DNA of 55,515 nucleotides from an uncultured Desulfobacterales bacterium (GCA_937998305.1 CALLDL010000060.1:1-55515), one strand, 5' to 3'; positions 35,392-44,363 are shown, counted from the stretch's first letter. Notes: generated by a model not told the origin, from the letters alone. Translations and numbers: made by a program.

Positions 35392-35652
35392 AAAGAGGAT
35401 AGAGGATAGAGGAAAGAGGATAGAGGATAAGGGAAACCACGGACAAACACAAATATTATTAAAAAATAAGAAAATAAGAAGGTGAAGGGCAAGAAGGTGA
35501 GAAGGTGGGAAGATAAGAAGGTTGGCATGTCTTAGATCCTCCGACCTTCTGATCTTCTAACCTTCTTAACTTCCTGTTTTCCGAGACCTTCTCATCTTCT
35601 AATTACATTTGCGTCCATTTGCGGTGTTCTATTTTCTAATTCCTCTTTCCTA
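35392..35652. repeat. Purine-rich then pyrimidine-rich low-complexity region
   Basis: From 35392 the + strand is almost all A/G (repeats of GAGGATA and GAAGGTG), and from about 35535 almost all C/T (repeats of CTTCTAACCTT and CATCTTC), so the halves can pair imperfectly. CCACGGACAAACAC (35437-35450) and TTTGCGTCCATTTGCGG (35607-35623) are pieces of a second imperfect inverted repeat. It separates two convergent genes. No ORF of note. Confidence 0.55.
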
Positions 35653-35655
35653 TTT

Positions 35656-36492
35656 TCAGGGTTTGATCCAGGTTCCCTGCTTTAGATAGGGATGGGTAAT
35701 CTCTTTGAGGGCTTTCTTGTGCTCGATAAACCGGGATTTCATTCCGAGCAACCATTCCTTGTGTTTGAGTGCATCCTCTTTGCTGGAAAAAAAATCGTGA
35801 TGGCTTTTGGTGATCTCAAACGTCGGGGATCCTGATGGTAGGGTTATGATTCCGGAATTGCTGCACAGCATGCATCGTACGTTGTTGTTATCTAAAAACC
35901 GGAATGTATCCCCTCCACACTGAGGACAACAGGGGCCTTTTTTTTCAACCCTGGATCCAAAAAGCGCTGACGCCAGTTCACCGGCCGCCTGTTTGTTCTC
36001 TTTGTTCAGAAAAATCTCTCCAGGTAAAGCACCATAAACCACCTTTGTGTTTTTATCATCTGCAAAAATCATCTTTAAAAAACTTTGAATGATCAGCCGG
36101 CTGTATCCTTCCTTTCCTTCGATACCGGCGATGGCCACACCAACTGCCGGTTTGCTCCATAGATTTTCAATATGAGCGTAAAAAGAAATTCCTCTATCGA
36201 GAAATGTTTTAACAGATGCATTGATCCCCAAAAAATAGGTTGGTGCTGACACGATGTATGCATCGGCCGCCACTATGGCCTTTAAAACAATGTTTAAATC
36301 ATCATCCAGAACGCAGTGCTCTTTTGTGAAAAGACACTGGTAACATCCCCGGCAGGGAAGAATCTTGAAATCCTGGAGCCGTAACAGATTCAACTCATGG
36401 GGGATGGACAGTTGATTGCTGATTTCCTTGGCCATGATTTCGCAATTGCCAAGTTTTCGCGGCGAACCGATAATGGCAAGAATTTTTTTCAT
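35656..36492 (-). CDS. Flavodoxin-fold NAD(P)H-dependent FMN reductase with zinc ribbon
   Basis: A 278-residue protein. The N-terminal domain is flavodoxin-like (ILAIIGSPRKLGNCEIMA; VSAPTYFLGINASVKTFLDR) with a compact cysteine motif (PCRGCYQCLFTKEHC) like that of iron-sulfur flavoproteins. A zinc ribbon follows near residue 190 (CCPQCGG and CMLCSN), then a charged C-terminus. It probably transfers electrons to a small molecule or ferredoxin partner in the cytoplasm. No operon partner is visible. Confidence 0.82.
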   Translation of the reverse strand: MKKILAIIGSPRKLGNCEIMAKEISNQLSIPHELNLLRLQDFKILPCRGCYQCLFTKEHCVLDDDLNIVLKAIVAADAYIVSAPTYFLGINASVKTFLDRGISFYAHIENLWSKPAVGVAIAGIEGKEGYSRLIIQSFLKMIFADDKNTKVVYGALPGEIFLNKENKQAAGELASALFGSRVEKKGPCCPQCGGDTFRFLDNNNVRCMLCSNSGIITLPSGSPTFEITKSHHDFFSSKEDALKHKEWLLGMKSRFIEHKKALKEITHPYLKQGTWIKP

Positions 36493-36519
36493 AGATAGTA
36501 CCTCAGGTGTGTTTAACTG

Positions 36520-36700
36520 GGTTCACCCATAAATGGTCTTTTTGTCCAATCCCTGCGCCTGCCCTGTGAAATGCGGAGCCTGATTCTCTGGGGTTATGCT
36601 CAAAAAATAATCCTCAGAATATCAATTATATGCCTGCGGTTATTTTTTTCGCAAGCCTTGATCTCGAACAAAAATCCTCATTTATGGATGGACACTAACT
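36520..36700. repeat. Dispersed inverted-repeat element, copy 2
   Basis: On the minus strand this is the same element as 24390-24544: GTGTCCATCCATAAATGAGG, GAGATCAAGGC, AAAAATAACC, GAGGATTATTTTTTGAGCAT. Compared with copy 1 it carries about 40 extra bases that include GGCTCCGCATTTCACAGGGC, a module also found inside the MITE at 24023-24141. The left end (GGTTCACCCATAAAT) has drifted from GTGTCCATCCATAAAT. It fills the start of the 629-bp gap before pyrD. Confidence 0.75.
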
Positions 36701-36714
36701 GGTTTATTGCTCGA

Positions 36715-36997
36715 GTTTCGCACCCCAATATTGCGAAAAAACCTTGTAACAAGCAGGCCGAAAAAATTTTTTAAGGTAAAATATTTCATTGGCGCATGAT
36801 CGGACGGCACCAAGATTCAAAGTGATCATTATTATTGCATCTTAAATAGATATCTGTATGTTACAACTTCTTTGTGCCTTTTTCAGGGTGCATGCGGCTT
36901 TTTTCTGTTTACCGATTGCATCCGAATATTTTTACCTTAAAAAATTTCCCGGCCTGCTCCGCTGTATTGGCGTTGCTTAAAATTAAGGGGGCGAAAC
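36715..36997. repeat. Long inverted-repeat element upstream of pyrD
   Basis: The left arm (36715-36786) begins GTTTCGCACCCCAATATT, then has AAGCAGGCCG and AATTTTTTAAGGTAAAATATT. The right arm (36924-36997) is its imperfect complement (GAATATTTTTACCTTAAAAA, CGGCCTGCTC, GGGGGCGAAAC). The 283-bp unit has no ORF. It directly follows the repeat at 36520-36700, so the gap before pyrD is nearly all repeat; 36998-37121 shows no clear promoter. Confidence 0.65.
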
Positions 36998-37121
36998 TTA
37001 AGTTAAATGTTAAAACAGATCCTTGCTATCTATCAATATTTATTTTATAAAAAATGGGTTTGATGCTGAATCGGAGAGCGATGTAAAAAAATAATGAAAG
37101 CGGAACCGTGAACTAAAATAG

Positions 37122-38057
37122 ATGGATTTTGATATGAATAGCAAAAAGCCTCAGATGCGTGTGGATATCGGCGGGATAGAGATCAAAAATCCTGTAATGA
37201 CGGCATCCGGTACTTTCGGGTATGCCAACGAGTTTGAAGAACTTATCGATTTAAACCGCCTGGGGGCGATTGTTGTAAAAGGCTTGTCCCTTGAACCCTC
37301 CAGGGGAAATCCACCGCCGAGGATCGTTGAAACACCCTGCGGCATGTTAAACGCCATCGGTCTTGAAAACGTCGGACTGGCAGCATTTGTAAAAGAAAAA
37401 TTACCATTTTTGAGACGTCTTCACACGCCGATATTTGTAAATGTCTACGGGAAAAGTATAGAAGAGTACGCTGAACTGGCCGTTCGCCTGGAAGATATTG
37501 ACGGTGTTTCGGGCATCGAAGTAAACATTTCTTGTCCCAATGTAAAATCGGGCGGAATGGCCTTTGGCGCTTATCCGGAATCTGCCGCCGAAGTTGTCAG
37601 GGCGATCAGAAAACAGACCACCAAACCACTGATGGTCAAGCTTTCTCCCAATGTCACCGACATTACGGAAATTGCAAAAAGCGTGGAAGGAGAGGGCGCG
37701 GATTCCATTTCTTTGATCAATACCATTACCGGTATGGCAATCGATATTGAAACCCGGCGTCCAAAGATCGCCAATATTACCGGCGGGCTTTCAGGGCCGG
37801 CCATAAAGCCGGTGGCGTTGCGTATGGTCTGGCAGGTGGCGCAAACCGTCAACGTTCCGGTGGTGGGTATCGGCGGCATAATGACCGCAAAAGATGCACT
37901 GGAGTTTTTGATTGCTGGCGCCGTGGCCGTTCAGATCGGAACCGCCAACTTCATCAATCCGCATGCAACCACAGACATTGTCGATGGCATCGAAACTTTC
38001 CTGATGGAGCGAAATATTTCTGACATTTCGGATATCATTGCTACACTTCAAGTATGA
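37122..38057 (+). CDS. pyrD: Dihydroorotate dehydrogenase, class 1 (PyrD)
   Basis: A 311-residue TIM-barrel flavoprotein. NPVMTASGTFGYANEF, VVKGLSLEPSRGNPPPR and the active-site cysteine in NISCPNVKSGG mark class 1B; C-terminal FMN contacts are in VPVVGIGGIM and AVAVQIGTANF. It oxidises dihydroorotate to orotate in pyrimidine synthesis. Class 1B enzymes usually pair with PyrK (Fe-S/FAD); no pyrK is adjacent. No good ribosome-binding site precedes 37122; an ATG at 37134 is an alternative. Confidence 0.93.
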   Translation: MDFDMNSKKPQMRVDIGGIEIKNPVMTASGTFGYANEFEELIDLNRLGAIVVKGLSLEPSRGNPPPRIVETPCGMLNAIGLENVGLAAFVKEKLPFLRRLHTPIFVNVYGKSIEEYAELAVRLEDIDGVSGIEVNISCPNVKSGGMAFGAYPESAAEVVRAIRKQTTKPLMVKLSPNVTDITEIAKSVEGEGADSISLINTITGMAIDIETRRPKIANITGGLSGPAIKPVALRMVWQVAQTVNVPVVGIGGIMTAKDALEFLIAGAVAVQIGTANFINPHATTDIVDGIETFLMERNISDISDIIATLQV

Positions 38058-38143
38058 CCCATTCATTTGCTTAGTACATGTATTCGTAAATACGGTGACG
38101 TATTTATAACTTTGTTTATTCATTCTATGTATGCAAAAGTGTA

Positions 38144-38253
38144 AAGTGCCTAAAGTGAACTAAAGTGCCTAAAGTTAAGGTATTCTATCAATTTTAATTA
38201 TAATTGATTGCGCCGAAAGCGCGTTCCTCAACTTTAGCTCACTTTAGGCACTT
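38144..38253. repeat. Inverted repeat built from AAAGTGCCTAAAGT units
   Basis: The left arm (38144-38180) holds AAGTGCCTAAAGTGAACT twice in near-tandem; the right arm (38226-38253) is CCTCAACTTTAGC, then TCACTTTAGGCACTT, its complement. It lies in the 305-bp gap between pyrD and the chalcone-isomerase-like gene; the remainder of the gap shows no gene. Apparently a dispersed non-coding repeat. Confidence 0.55.
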
Positions 38254-38362
38254 CAAACTTCAAATTTTTGGACTTCATCTTATACGGGATAGTTGTACTG
38301 ATAAAAATACGTCATCGAACTCACGAACCAGAGCACTTAGCAGTATCTGAAAGGAGAAAAAA

Positions 38363-38923
38363 ATGAAAAGACTTCTAATTATGATATTGGCTGTTTTTGT
38401 GATGTCTACCATGGCTAATGCAAAGCAGGTCGGCAAAGTTGCACTCCCCGACAGTCTGATGGCAGGCAAGGATGAATTGCTTTTAAATGGCGCCGGTTTT
38501 CGGAAAAAATTTTTTATAAAGATGTATGCAGGGGGACTGTATCTTATACAGAAAAATCATGACCCTAAAAAAATCATTGATAGCGATGAGTCTATGGCAC
38601 TTAGATTGCACATTGTATCCGGTGTGATTACAACTAAAAAGATGACAGATGCTATTGATGAAGGTTTTAAAAATTCAACAGGCGAAAATATCACCTCATT
38701 TAAAATCGAAATAGCCAAATTCAAATCATTTTTCGCAGAGGAAATAAAGAAAGACGACATATTTGATATAATATATGTCCCAGCAGAGGGAATTAGTGTC
38801 TATAAAAATGAAAGCCTTAAAGGGACGATACAGGGGTTTAATTTTAAAAAGGCTGTATTCGGTATATGGATTGGTAAAAAACCGGCGGATGCAAAGTTAA
38901 AGAGAAAAATGCTTGGAGAATAA
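38363..38923 (+). CDS. Exported chalcone-isomerase-like protein
   Basis: A 186-residue protein with a signal peptide (KRLLIMILAVFVMSTMANA) cleaved probably after ANA near residue 20. The mature part reads LLLNGAGFRKKFFIKMYAGG, LYLIQKN and later VYKNESLKGTIQGFNFKKAV, FGIWIG, characteristic of bacterial periplasmic chalcone-isomerase-like (Chalcone_3) proteins, which bind fatty acids or have unknown roles. AAAGGAG lies 9 bp before the ATG. It is followed by a palindromic repeat and a terminator. Confidence 0.82.
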   Translation: MKRLLIMILAVFVMSTMANAKQVGKVALPDSLMAGKDELLLNGAGFRKKFFIKMYAGGLYLIQKNHDPKKIIDSDESMALRLHIVSGVITTKKMTDAIDEGFKNSTGENITSFKIEIAKFKSFFAEEIKKDDIFDIIYVPAEGISVYKNESLKGTIQGFNFKKAVFGIWIGKKPADAKLKRKMLGE

Positions 38924-38930
38924 GGTAAAA

Positions 38931-38967
38931 AAATTAGGTTCTTCTCCAACTTAATTGGAGATGATCC
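38931..38967. repeat. Dispersed palindrome (TTCTTCTCC...GGAGATGA type), copy 2
   Basis: AAATTAGGTTCTTCTCCAA, then CTTAATTGGAGATGATCC; TCTCCAA pairs with TTGGAGA. Same family as 33943-33982. It lies immediately after the chalcone-isomerase-like gene. Confidence 0.5.
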
Positions 38968-38984
38968 AAAAAATAAGAGGTTTT

Positions 38985-39017
38985 GCTTAAGGGGCTGTTC
39001 AAGCCCCTTAAGCTTTT
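38985..39017 (+). terminator. Intrinsic terminator after the chalcone-isomerase-like gene
   Basis: GCTTAAGGGGCT (38985-38996) pairs perfectly with AGCCCCTTAAGC (39002-39013) around GTTCA, then TTTTG. The T-run is short on the + strand and missing on the - strand, so it serves mainly the + gene; it also lies just past the leuA stop. Confidence 0.65.
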
Positions 39018-39028
39018 GTGAAAAAATG

Positions 39029-40561
39029 TTAGGTGGTTGCCATCACCGGATTGGCTTTCAAATATTCAAGACGGTTGAGTCCGTTGATGTAAGCCTTCAC
39101 ACTGGCGGTGATGATGTCAGGATCTGCGCCTCTGCCAAGGGCAACCAGACCGTTTTCTTTCAAGCGTACCGTAACCTCGCCCTGGGCATCCGTACCGCTG
39201 GTAATGGCGCTTATGGAAAATCTCAGGAGTTCGGATTCTGTTCCCGTCAGTTTGGCAATACTGTCATATGCCGCATCGATGGGACCGTTTCCGTATCCCG
39301 TACCCTGAACCGGCCTTCCATTGATAAAAAGTCTGACGGTTGCCATGGGAATGACGGTGGTACCGCTGGTGACATGGAGATATTCCAGTTCGAAAATTTC
39401 GGCGGTCCTTAAGATGCCTTCCGTAACGATGACTTCCAGATCCTCGTCAACAACGTGCTTCTTTTTGTCGGCCAGTTCCTTGAATTTTTTGAAAACGAGC
39501 TTTAACTCTTCGTCGGAAAGATCGTACCCCATTTTTTTCAAGTGGGAGCGCAGGGCGTGTCTTCCGGAGTGTTTTCCCAGAACCAACTTGCTGGCGCTGA
39601 GCCCGACGGTTTCAGGCTTCATGATTTCATAGGTCATGGGATTTTTCAGAACTCCGTCCTGATGAATTCCAGCCTCGTGGGCAAAGGCGTTGGCCCCGAC
39701 AATGGCTTTGTTGGGCTGGACGATAATACCGGTTATCATGCTGACCAGTCGGCTGGTGGGATAGATCAGCTCTGTTTTGATGTTGGACGAGAACGGCATG
39801 TAATTGGGCCTCGTGTGAAGGGACATAACGACTTCTTCCAGCGAGGTGTTCCCGGCCCGTTCGCCGATACCGTTGATGGTGACTTCCGCCTGTCTTGCAC
39901 CGCTGTTCAGCGCTGCAAGGGTGTTGGCCGTAGCAAGGCCGAGGTCATTGTGACAGTGGACACTCACGACAGCCTTGTTGATATTAGGGGTATGGTCGAT
40001 CACATACTTGACCAGATCCGCGAATTCCATGGGGATGGCGTACCCGACGGTATCCGGAATATTGATGGTTGTGGCGCCGGCCTCAATGGCCGCCTCAAAC
40101 ACCTTGCAAAGAAAATCCCGGTCACTGCGTGAGGCATCTTCTGCCGAAAACTCGATGCTGTCGGTAAGGCTCTTGGCGTATTTGACAGATTCCGAAGTGG
40201 TTTTTAGAACCTGGTCCCGGGTCATGTTGAGTTTGTATTGCATATGGATATCGGATGTGGCCAAAAATGTGTGAATCCTCGGTTTTGCTGCGCGCTGGAC
40301 AGCTCCCCAGGCGCGATCGATATCTGCTTTTGACGTCCGTGCCAGGCCGGCGACCTCGGTTTTTTTGAGTTTTGAGGCGATTTTGGAAACCGCATCAAAA
40401 TCACCTTCAGAAGCTGCCGGGAATCCTGCTTCCAATACATCTACGCCAAGCTTTTCCAACTGTGTGGCAAGGCGCAGCTTTTCCCCGGCATTCATGCTTG
40501 CGCCGGGAGATTGCTCGCCGTCTCTTAGCGTTGTATCAAAAATAATGATTCGTTCTTCCAT
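39029..40561 (-). CDS. leuA: 2-isopropylmalate synthase
   Basis: A 510-residue enzyme: TIM-barrel catalytic part with FDTTLRDGEQSPGASMN, metal ligands in SVHCHNDLGLATAN, and a C-terminal regulatory domain (after about residue 390) with GTGYGNGPIDAAYDSIAKL, the leucine-binding type fold. It condenses acetyl-CoA with 2-oxoisovalerate. The start is ATG 40561, preceded by AGGAGC at 6 bp. Last gene of ilvD-B-N-C-cimA-leuA; leuC, leuD and leuB are not in the window. Confidence 0.95.
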   Translation of the reverse strand: MEERIIIFDTTLRDGEQSPGASMNAGEKLRLATQLEKLGVDVLEAGFPAASEGDFDAVSKIASKLKKTEVAGLARTSKADIDRAWGAVQRAAKPRIHTFLATSDIHMQYKLNMTRDQVLKTTSESVKYAKSLTDSIEFSAEDASRSDRDFLCKVFEAAIEAGATTINIPDTVGYAIPMEFADLVKYVIDHTPNINKAVVSVHCHNDLGLATANTLAALNSGARQAEVTINGIGERAGNTSLEEVVMSLHTRPNYMPFSSNIKTELIYPTSRLVSMITGIIVQPNKAIVGANAFAHEAGIHQDGVLKNPMTYEIMKPETVGLSASKLVLGKHSGRHALRSHLKKMGYDLSDEELKLVFKKFKELADKKKHVVDEDLEVIVTEGILRTAEIFELEYLHVTSGTTVIPMATVRLFINGRPVQGTGYGNGPIDAAYDSIAKLTGTESELLRFSISAITSGTDAQGEVTVRLKENGLVALGRGADPDIITASVKAYINGLNRLEYLKANPVMATT

Positions 40562-40575
40562 GATTTTGCTCCTAT

Positions 40576-40707
40576 TCATAAATGAGTTTGTACCTGAATA
40601 TAGGTGGTATTGAATTTTACTGTCTTATCTCTAAGCTCTCTAAGCAAAGGGCAAAATAAGAACGAGCATACGCCGCAGGACAGGATAAGAAAAATGTCCC
40701 ACGGCAT
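40576..40707 (-). CDS. Small hydrophobic protein between cimA and leuA
   Basis: A 43-codon frame starting at ATG 40707 with GAGGG (40717-40713) 5 bp upstream and ending 14 bp before leuA. The product begins MPWDIFLILSCGVCSFLFCP, a likely membrane segment with three cysteines, followed by a charged part (LLRELRDKT). The ribosome-binding site and the tight fit between two operon genes suggest it may be translated. Function unknown; it could also act as a coupling or leader peptide for leuA. Confidence 0.4.
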   Translation of the reverse strand: MPWDIFLILSCGVCSFLFCPLLRELRDKTVKFNTTYIQVQTHL

Positions 40708-40768
40708 TGATTCCCTCTCTTTTATTTAGAATGTCATATATTTTCATAATGATAGATTTAATTATTTA

Positions 40769-42370
40769 TTATTTATCATTTATCATTGCGAGCTTATACT
40801 GGAAGCTGTCGGCAAGTGCTTGCCAGCTGGCTTCGATAATATCTTCGGAAACACCGATGGTGCTCCAGATATGGTCGTGATCCCGCGACTCAATAAAGAC
40901 CCTTACCCTTGCCGCTGTTCCCTCGCGGCCATCTATGACCCGGACTTTAAAATCGATCAGGCGCATGGCGTCCAGATCCGGATAAAATTTGTCAAGTGCC
41001 TTGCGAAGGGCATTATCTAAGGCGCTGACCGGACCATCTCCTTCAGCGGCGGTGATTTCATCTTTGCCTCCCACCGAAATCTTGATGGTGGCATGGGCTG
41101 AACAGGGACGATCTTCGTCTTTTTCGATGGTGACCCGAAAGGATTTTAAATCAAAAAGCGGCTGAAACTGATCGGTAAACTTTTCGAGCAGGATCTTAAA
41201 TGATCCGTCGGCAGTGTCAAACTGGTATCCATCCTGTTCCATCTGTTTTATTTCTGTAACGATCTTACGGCTGTCAGTTCCATTGGCCCCAAGCTCGATC
41301 CCAAGTTCTTTTGCTTTGTATTCGATATTGCTTTTTCCCGAAAGATCCGACACCAATACACGGCGGCGATTTCCCACAAGTTCGGGCTCCATATGTTCGT
41401 ATGCCTTTGATACTTTCATAATTGCACTGACATGAATACCCCCTTTGTGGGCAAATGCGCTTTCACCGACAAAGGGACGGCTGTTCAAAGGAATCATGTT
41501 GGCCGTTTCACTGACAAACCGTGAGAGTAATCTAAGTTTTCCCATATTTTCTGAGGAAACACACGGACGGTTCATCTTTAGCTGGAGAATCGGTATGATA
41601 GAGGTCAGATCGGCATTGCCGCATCTCTCTCCATATCCATTCATGGTTCCCTGGACCATTACAGCACCGGATTGGACGGCTTCGATGGAATTGGCAACGG
41701 CCAGGCCGCTGTCGTTGTGGGTATGAATCCCGAGCTTGAATGGAAGTGAATCCTCTTTTGCAGCGTATTTTTCCGAAAACGCTTTTCGAACCTCATCCAT
41801 AATCGATTTGACTTCAATGGGAAGAGACCCGCCATTGGTGTCGCACAGCACGATGAATTCTGATCCGGCATCGATGGCGGCCATCAGTGTCTTTAAGGCA
41901 TAATCCGGATTTGCTTTGTAGCCGTCAAAAAAGTGTTCGGCATCATAAATCACCTCCCGATCACCTTTTTTCAAATATTCGACGGAATCGGTGATCATTG
42001 CAAGGTTTTCTTCAAGGGTATTGCTCATGACCTGCAGGACATGAAGATCCCATGTCTTTCCAAATATGGTCACTGAAGGGGTTTTGGCCTTAAGCAGTGC
42101 CTGCAAGTTTGGATCATCCGAAGGGTCGATACGGGGTTTGCGGGTTGATCCGAAAGCCGTTATCCGCGCGGTATTGAATTTTTTCTTCTGGGCCAGATCG
42201 AAAAATTCCATATCCCTGGGATTGGACCCCGGCCAGCCACCTTCGACGTAATGTATGCCAAAATCATCCAGCCTTTTCGCGATCTGGATCTTTTCCTTGG
42301 CACTGAAACTGATGTTTTCTCCCTGGGTTCCATCCCGCAAGGTCGTGTCATAAAGTAAGATCTGTTCCAT
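40769..42370 (-). CDS. cimA: (R)-citramalate synthase
   Basis: A 533-residue member of the 2-isopropylmalate/homocitrate synthase family. It starts LLYDTTLRDGTQGENISFS and has HTHNDSGLAVANSIEAV and GYGERCGNADLTSIIP, the sequence type of CimA rather than LeuA. It makes citramalate from pyruvate and acetyl-CoA, giving 2-oxobutyrate for isoleucine without threonine. The C-terminal domain contains EGDGPVSALDNALRKAL. GGAG lies 9-10 bp before the ATG. It sits between ilvC and leuA on the same strand. Confidence 0.9.
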   Translation of the reverse strand: MEQILLYDTTLRDGTQGENISFSAKEKIQIAKRLDDFGIHYVEGGWPGSNPRDMEFFDLAQKKKFNTARITAFGSTRKPRIDPSDDPNLQALLKAKTPSVTIFGKTWDLHVLQVMSNTLEENLAMITDSVEYLKKGDREVIYDAEHFFDGYKANPDYALKTLMAAIDAGSEFIVLCDTNGGSLPIEVKSIMDEVRKAFSEKYAAKEDSLPFKLGIHTHNDSGLAVANSIEAVQSGAVMVQGTMNGYGERCGNADLTSIIPILQLKMNRPCVSSENMGKLRLLSRFVSETANMIPLNSRPFVGESAFAHKGGIHVSAIMKVSKAYEHMEPELVGNRRRVLVSDLSGKSNIEYKAKELGIELGANGTDSRKIVTEIKQMEQDGYQFDTADGSFKILLEKFTDQFQPLFDLKSFRVTIEKDEDRPCSAHATIKISVGGKDEITAAEGDGPVSALDNALRKALDKFYPDLDAMRLIDFKVRVIDGREGTAARVRVFIESRDHDHIWSTIGVSEDIIEASWQALADSFQYKLAMINDK

Positions 42371-42464
42371 AATGTTATACTCCTAATAAAATTGTTTCTA
42401 AATGCTTATTCGCAATGTATCTATGATTTTTTGTGCATTTTATGGTAAAACTTTTTCCATTCTA

Positions 42465-42531
42465 CCACTAAGGCACCAAGGCACGAAGAAAGAATAATAA
42501 ATATATCCTTTGTGTCTTAGTGCCTTAGTGG
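42465..42531. repeat. CACTAAGGCAC / GTGCCTTAGTG inverted repeat
   Basis: CCACTAAGGCACCAAGGCAC (42465-42484) and its complement-like TTTGTGTCTTAGTGCCTTAG plus TGG (42509-42531) flank a short AT-rich centre. It lies in the 267-bp gap between ilvC and cimA. The same gap has a CGGGATCTTCGTTTCACTAC stretch that resembles pieces at 19997 and 48735. Non-coding. Confidence 0.5.
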
Positions 42532-42637
42532 CAAATATTTTTAGTTTCCCGCTTCGGCTTCAATAAAGACGGGATCTTCGTTTCACTACGACCGGCTTGT
42601 CCGGGTTAGGTATTTGTTATTTTCATGAAAATTAGGG

Positions 42638-43684
42638 TTATCTGTTTTCCGGCCTCAATGACCTTACCGCTGCCCCGGCCTGCCACATTTCAGAATTCTT
42701 GATGACATCCAGTTCCTTTTGCAGTTTTTCAAGGTAGTCAGGAGCGCTGTTGGCTTCCAGGACTCTTTTTGTTTCTTTGCCGGTTATAACTCTTTCATAC
42801 AGTTCGTCAAACAGCGGGACAACGGCGTCGCGGAACTTTGGCGCCCAGTCCAGAGCACCGCGTTGTGCCGTGGTACTGCAGTTTGAAAACATCCAGTCCA
42901 TGCCGTTTTCAGCCACCAGCCGGATAAGGCTCTGAGTTAGTTCCTCAACAGTCTCATTAAATGCTTCACTTGGTGAATGCCCGTGCTTTCGCAAAAGGTT
43001 GTACTGGGCTTCCATAACACCTGCGAGGCAGCCCATGAGAACACCTCGCTCGCCGGTAAGATCACTATGAACTTCTTTTTCAAAAGTAGTGGGGAAAAGA
43101 TAGCCTGAACCGATGGCAATTCCCAAAGCCAATGTTCTTTCCTCTGCTCTGCCGGTATAGTCCTGGAAGACCGCAAAACTGGAATTGATGCCGCTTCCGT
43201 CCAGAAAATTCCTGCGTACATTGGTTCCCGATCCTTTTGGTGCCACCATAATTACGTCAACATTATCAGGGGGTATGACACCGGTTTGCTCCTTATAAAC
43301 AATTGAAAAACCATGAGAAAAATAAAGCGCATCACCTTCGTTAAGGCATTCTTTTATCTGAGGCCAGGTGGCTACCTGCCCTGCATCGGAAAGGAGTTCT
43401 TTAATGATAGTTCCCTGCTTTGCAGCTTCTTTGAGGGGAAATAAGGTTTCACCTGGAACAAACCCGTCGGCAACAGCCTTATTCCAGTAATCGTCTCCCT
43501 CAAGCTGTCCTATTATCACCTTAAATCCGTTATCTCTAAGATTGAGCGCCTGAGCCGGCCCCTGAACTCCATAGCCGAGAATTACAATTGTTTCATCTTT
43601 AAGCACTTCTTTAGCTTTATCCAATGAAAATTCTTCCGAAGTAATTACTTCTTCTTCGGTACCCCCGAAATTTATCTTAGCCAT
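42638..43684 (-). CDS. ilvC: Ketol-acid reductoisomerase
   Basis: A 348-residue enzyme with the NAD(P)H-binding motif VILGYGVQGPAQALNLRDNG, MVAPKGSGTNVRRNFLDGSG, and the metal-binding helix EVHSDLTGERGVLMGC, then EAQYNLLRKHGHSPSEAFNE. It isomerises and reduces acetohydroxy acids in Ile/Val synthesis. AAGGAGAG precedes the ATG. It follows ilvN after 176 bp, where a hairpin (43757-43786: GCCTCAaCATCCC pairing with GGGATGAGGC on the - strand) occurs. Confidence 0.96.
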   Translation of the reverse strand: MAKINFGGTEEEVITSEEFSLDKAKEVLKDETIVILGYGVQGPAQALNLRDNGFKVIIGQLEGDDYWNKAVADGFVPGETLFPLKEAAKQGTIIKELLSDAGQVATWPQIKECLNEGDALYFSHGFSIVYKEQTGVIPPDNVDVIMVAPKGSGTNVRRNFLDGSGINSSFAVFQDYTGRAEERTLALGIAIGSGYLFPTTFEKEVHSDLTGERGVLMGCLAGVMEAQYNLLRKHGHSPSEAFNETVEELTQSLIRLVAENGMDWMFSNCSTTAQRGALDWAPKFRDAVVPLFDELYERVITGKETKRVLEANSAPDYLEKLQKELDVIKNSEMWQAGAAVRSLRPENR

Positions 43685-43860
43685 TTTACTCTCCTTTTTT
43701 ATAAAGTCATTGGATAGTTTCCAATTCAGAAATGAGCACTTTATTAGATTAGCTAAGCCTCATCCCTCATGGCGGGATGTTGAGGCGTGCATTGAGTACG
43801 CAACAGGCGAAAACCGAGGATAACTCAGCTCATCGAAAAAAGGGCCCTTTCTGATGGTAA

Positions 43861-44346
43861 CTATTTAGGATCCCTGAACAGCGCAATCATTCCTGTTCTG
43901 GCGATTTCCTTTATACCGATGGGTTTTAAAAGGTTTAAAAGTGCACTCAATTTTCCTTCATCGCCCGTGACTTCAATGGTGTAGTGGTCAGGTCCCACGT
44001 CAACAATCTTGCACCTGAAAATATCCACGGTTCTTAATATTTCTGCACGATGTTCCGGCTTGGCGACCACCTTTATAAGGGCCATTTCTCTCTGGACATA
44101 TTCCTTTCCGGTAAGATCGTGAACCTTGATGACATTGATGAGCTTGTTCAGTTGCTTCTCAATCTGTTCGATAATCGGCGGTTCCCCTGTCGTGACCAAT
44201 GTTAACCTCGATATCAACGGGTCCATGGTTTCGGCAACACACAGGCTTTCAATGTTAAATCCCCGGCCGCTGAACAATCCTGAGATTCTTGAGAGAACAC
44301 CGGGTTCATTATCCACTAGAATCGAAAGTATATGTTTTTCTTCCAT
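43861..44346 (-). CDS. ilvN: Acetolactate synthase regulatory subunit
   Basis: A 161-residue protein with an N-terminal ACT domain (HILSILVDNEPGVLSRISGL, then FSGRGFNIESLCVAET) and a C-terminal ALS-regulatory half (EVTGDEGKLSALLNLLKP). It binds IlvB and gives feedback inhibition by valine. The start at ATG 44346 follows AAAGGATACTACTC; a longer reading from 44421 would extend into ilvB and lacks homology. It begins 17 bp after the ilvB stop. ilvH is an equivalent name. Confidence 0.94.
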   Translation of the reverse strand: MEEKHILSILVDNEPGVLSRISGLFSGRGFNIESLCVAETMDPLISRLTLVTTGEPPIIEQIEKQLNKLINVIKVHDLTGKEYVQREMALIKVVAKPEHRAEILRTVDIFRCKIVDVGPDHYTIEVTGDEGKLSALLNLLKPIGIKEIARTGMIALFRDPK

Positions 44347-44363
44347 AATGAGTAGTATCCTTT

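Noticed and set aside
35392-35652. Purine/pyrimidine tract considered as a coding region on either strand
   Set aside because: The frames are low-complexity Lys/Glu or Ser/Leu runs caused by the tract; no start site or domain.
38144-38253. Direct AAAGTGCCTAAAGT repeats considered as a CRISPR remnant
   Set aside because: Only two adjacent units, no regular spacers and a clear inverted partner; a palindromic repeat explains it better.
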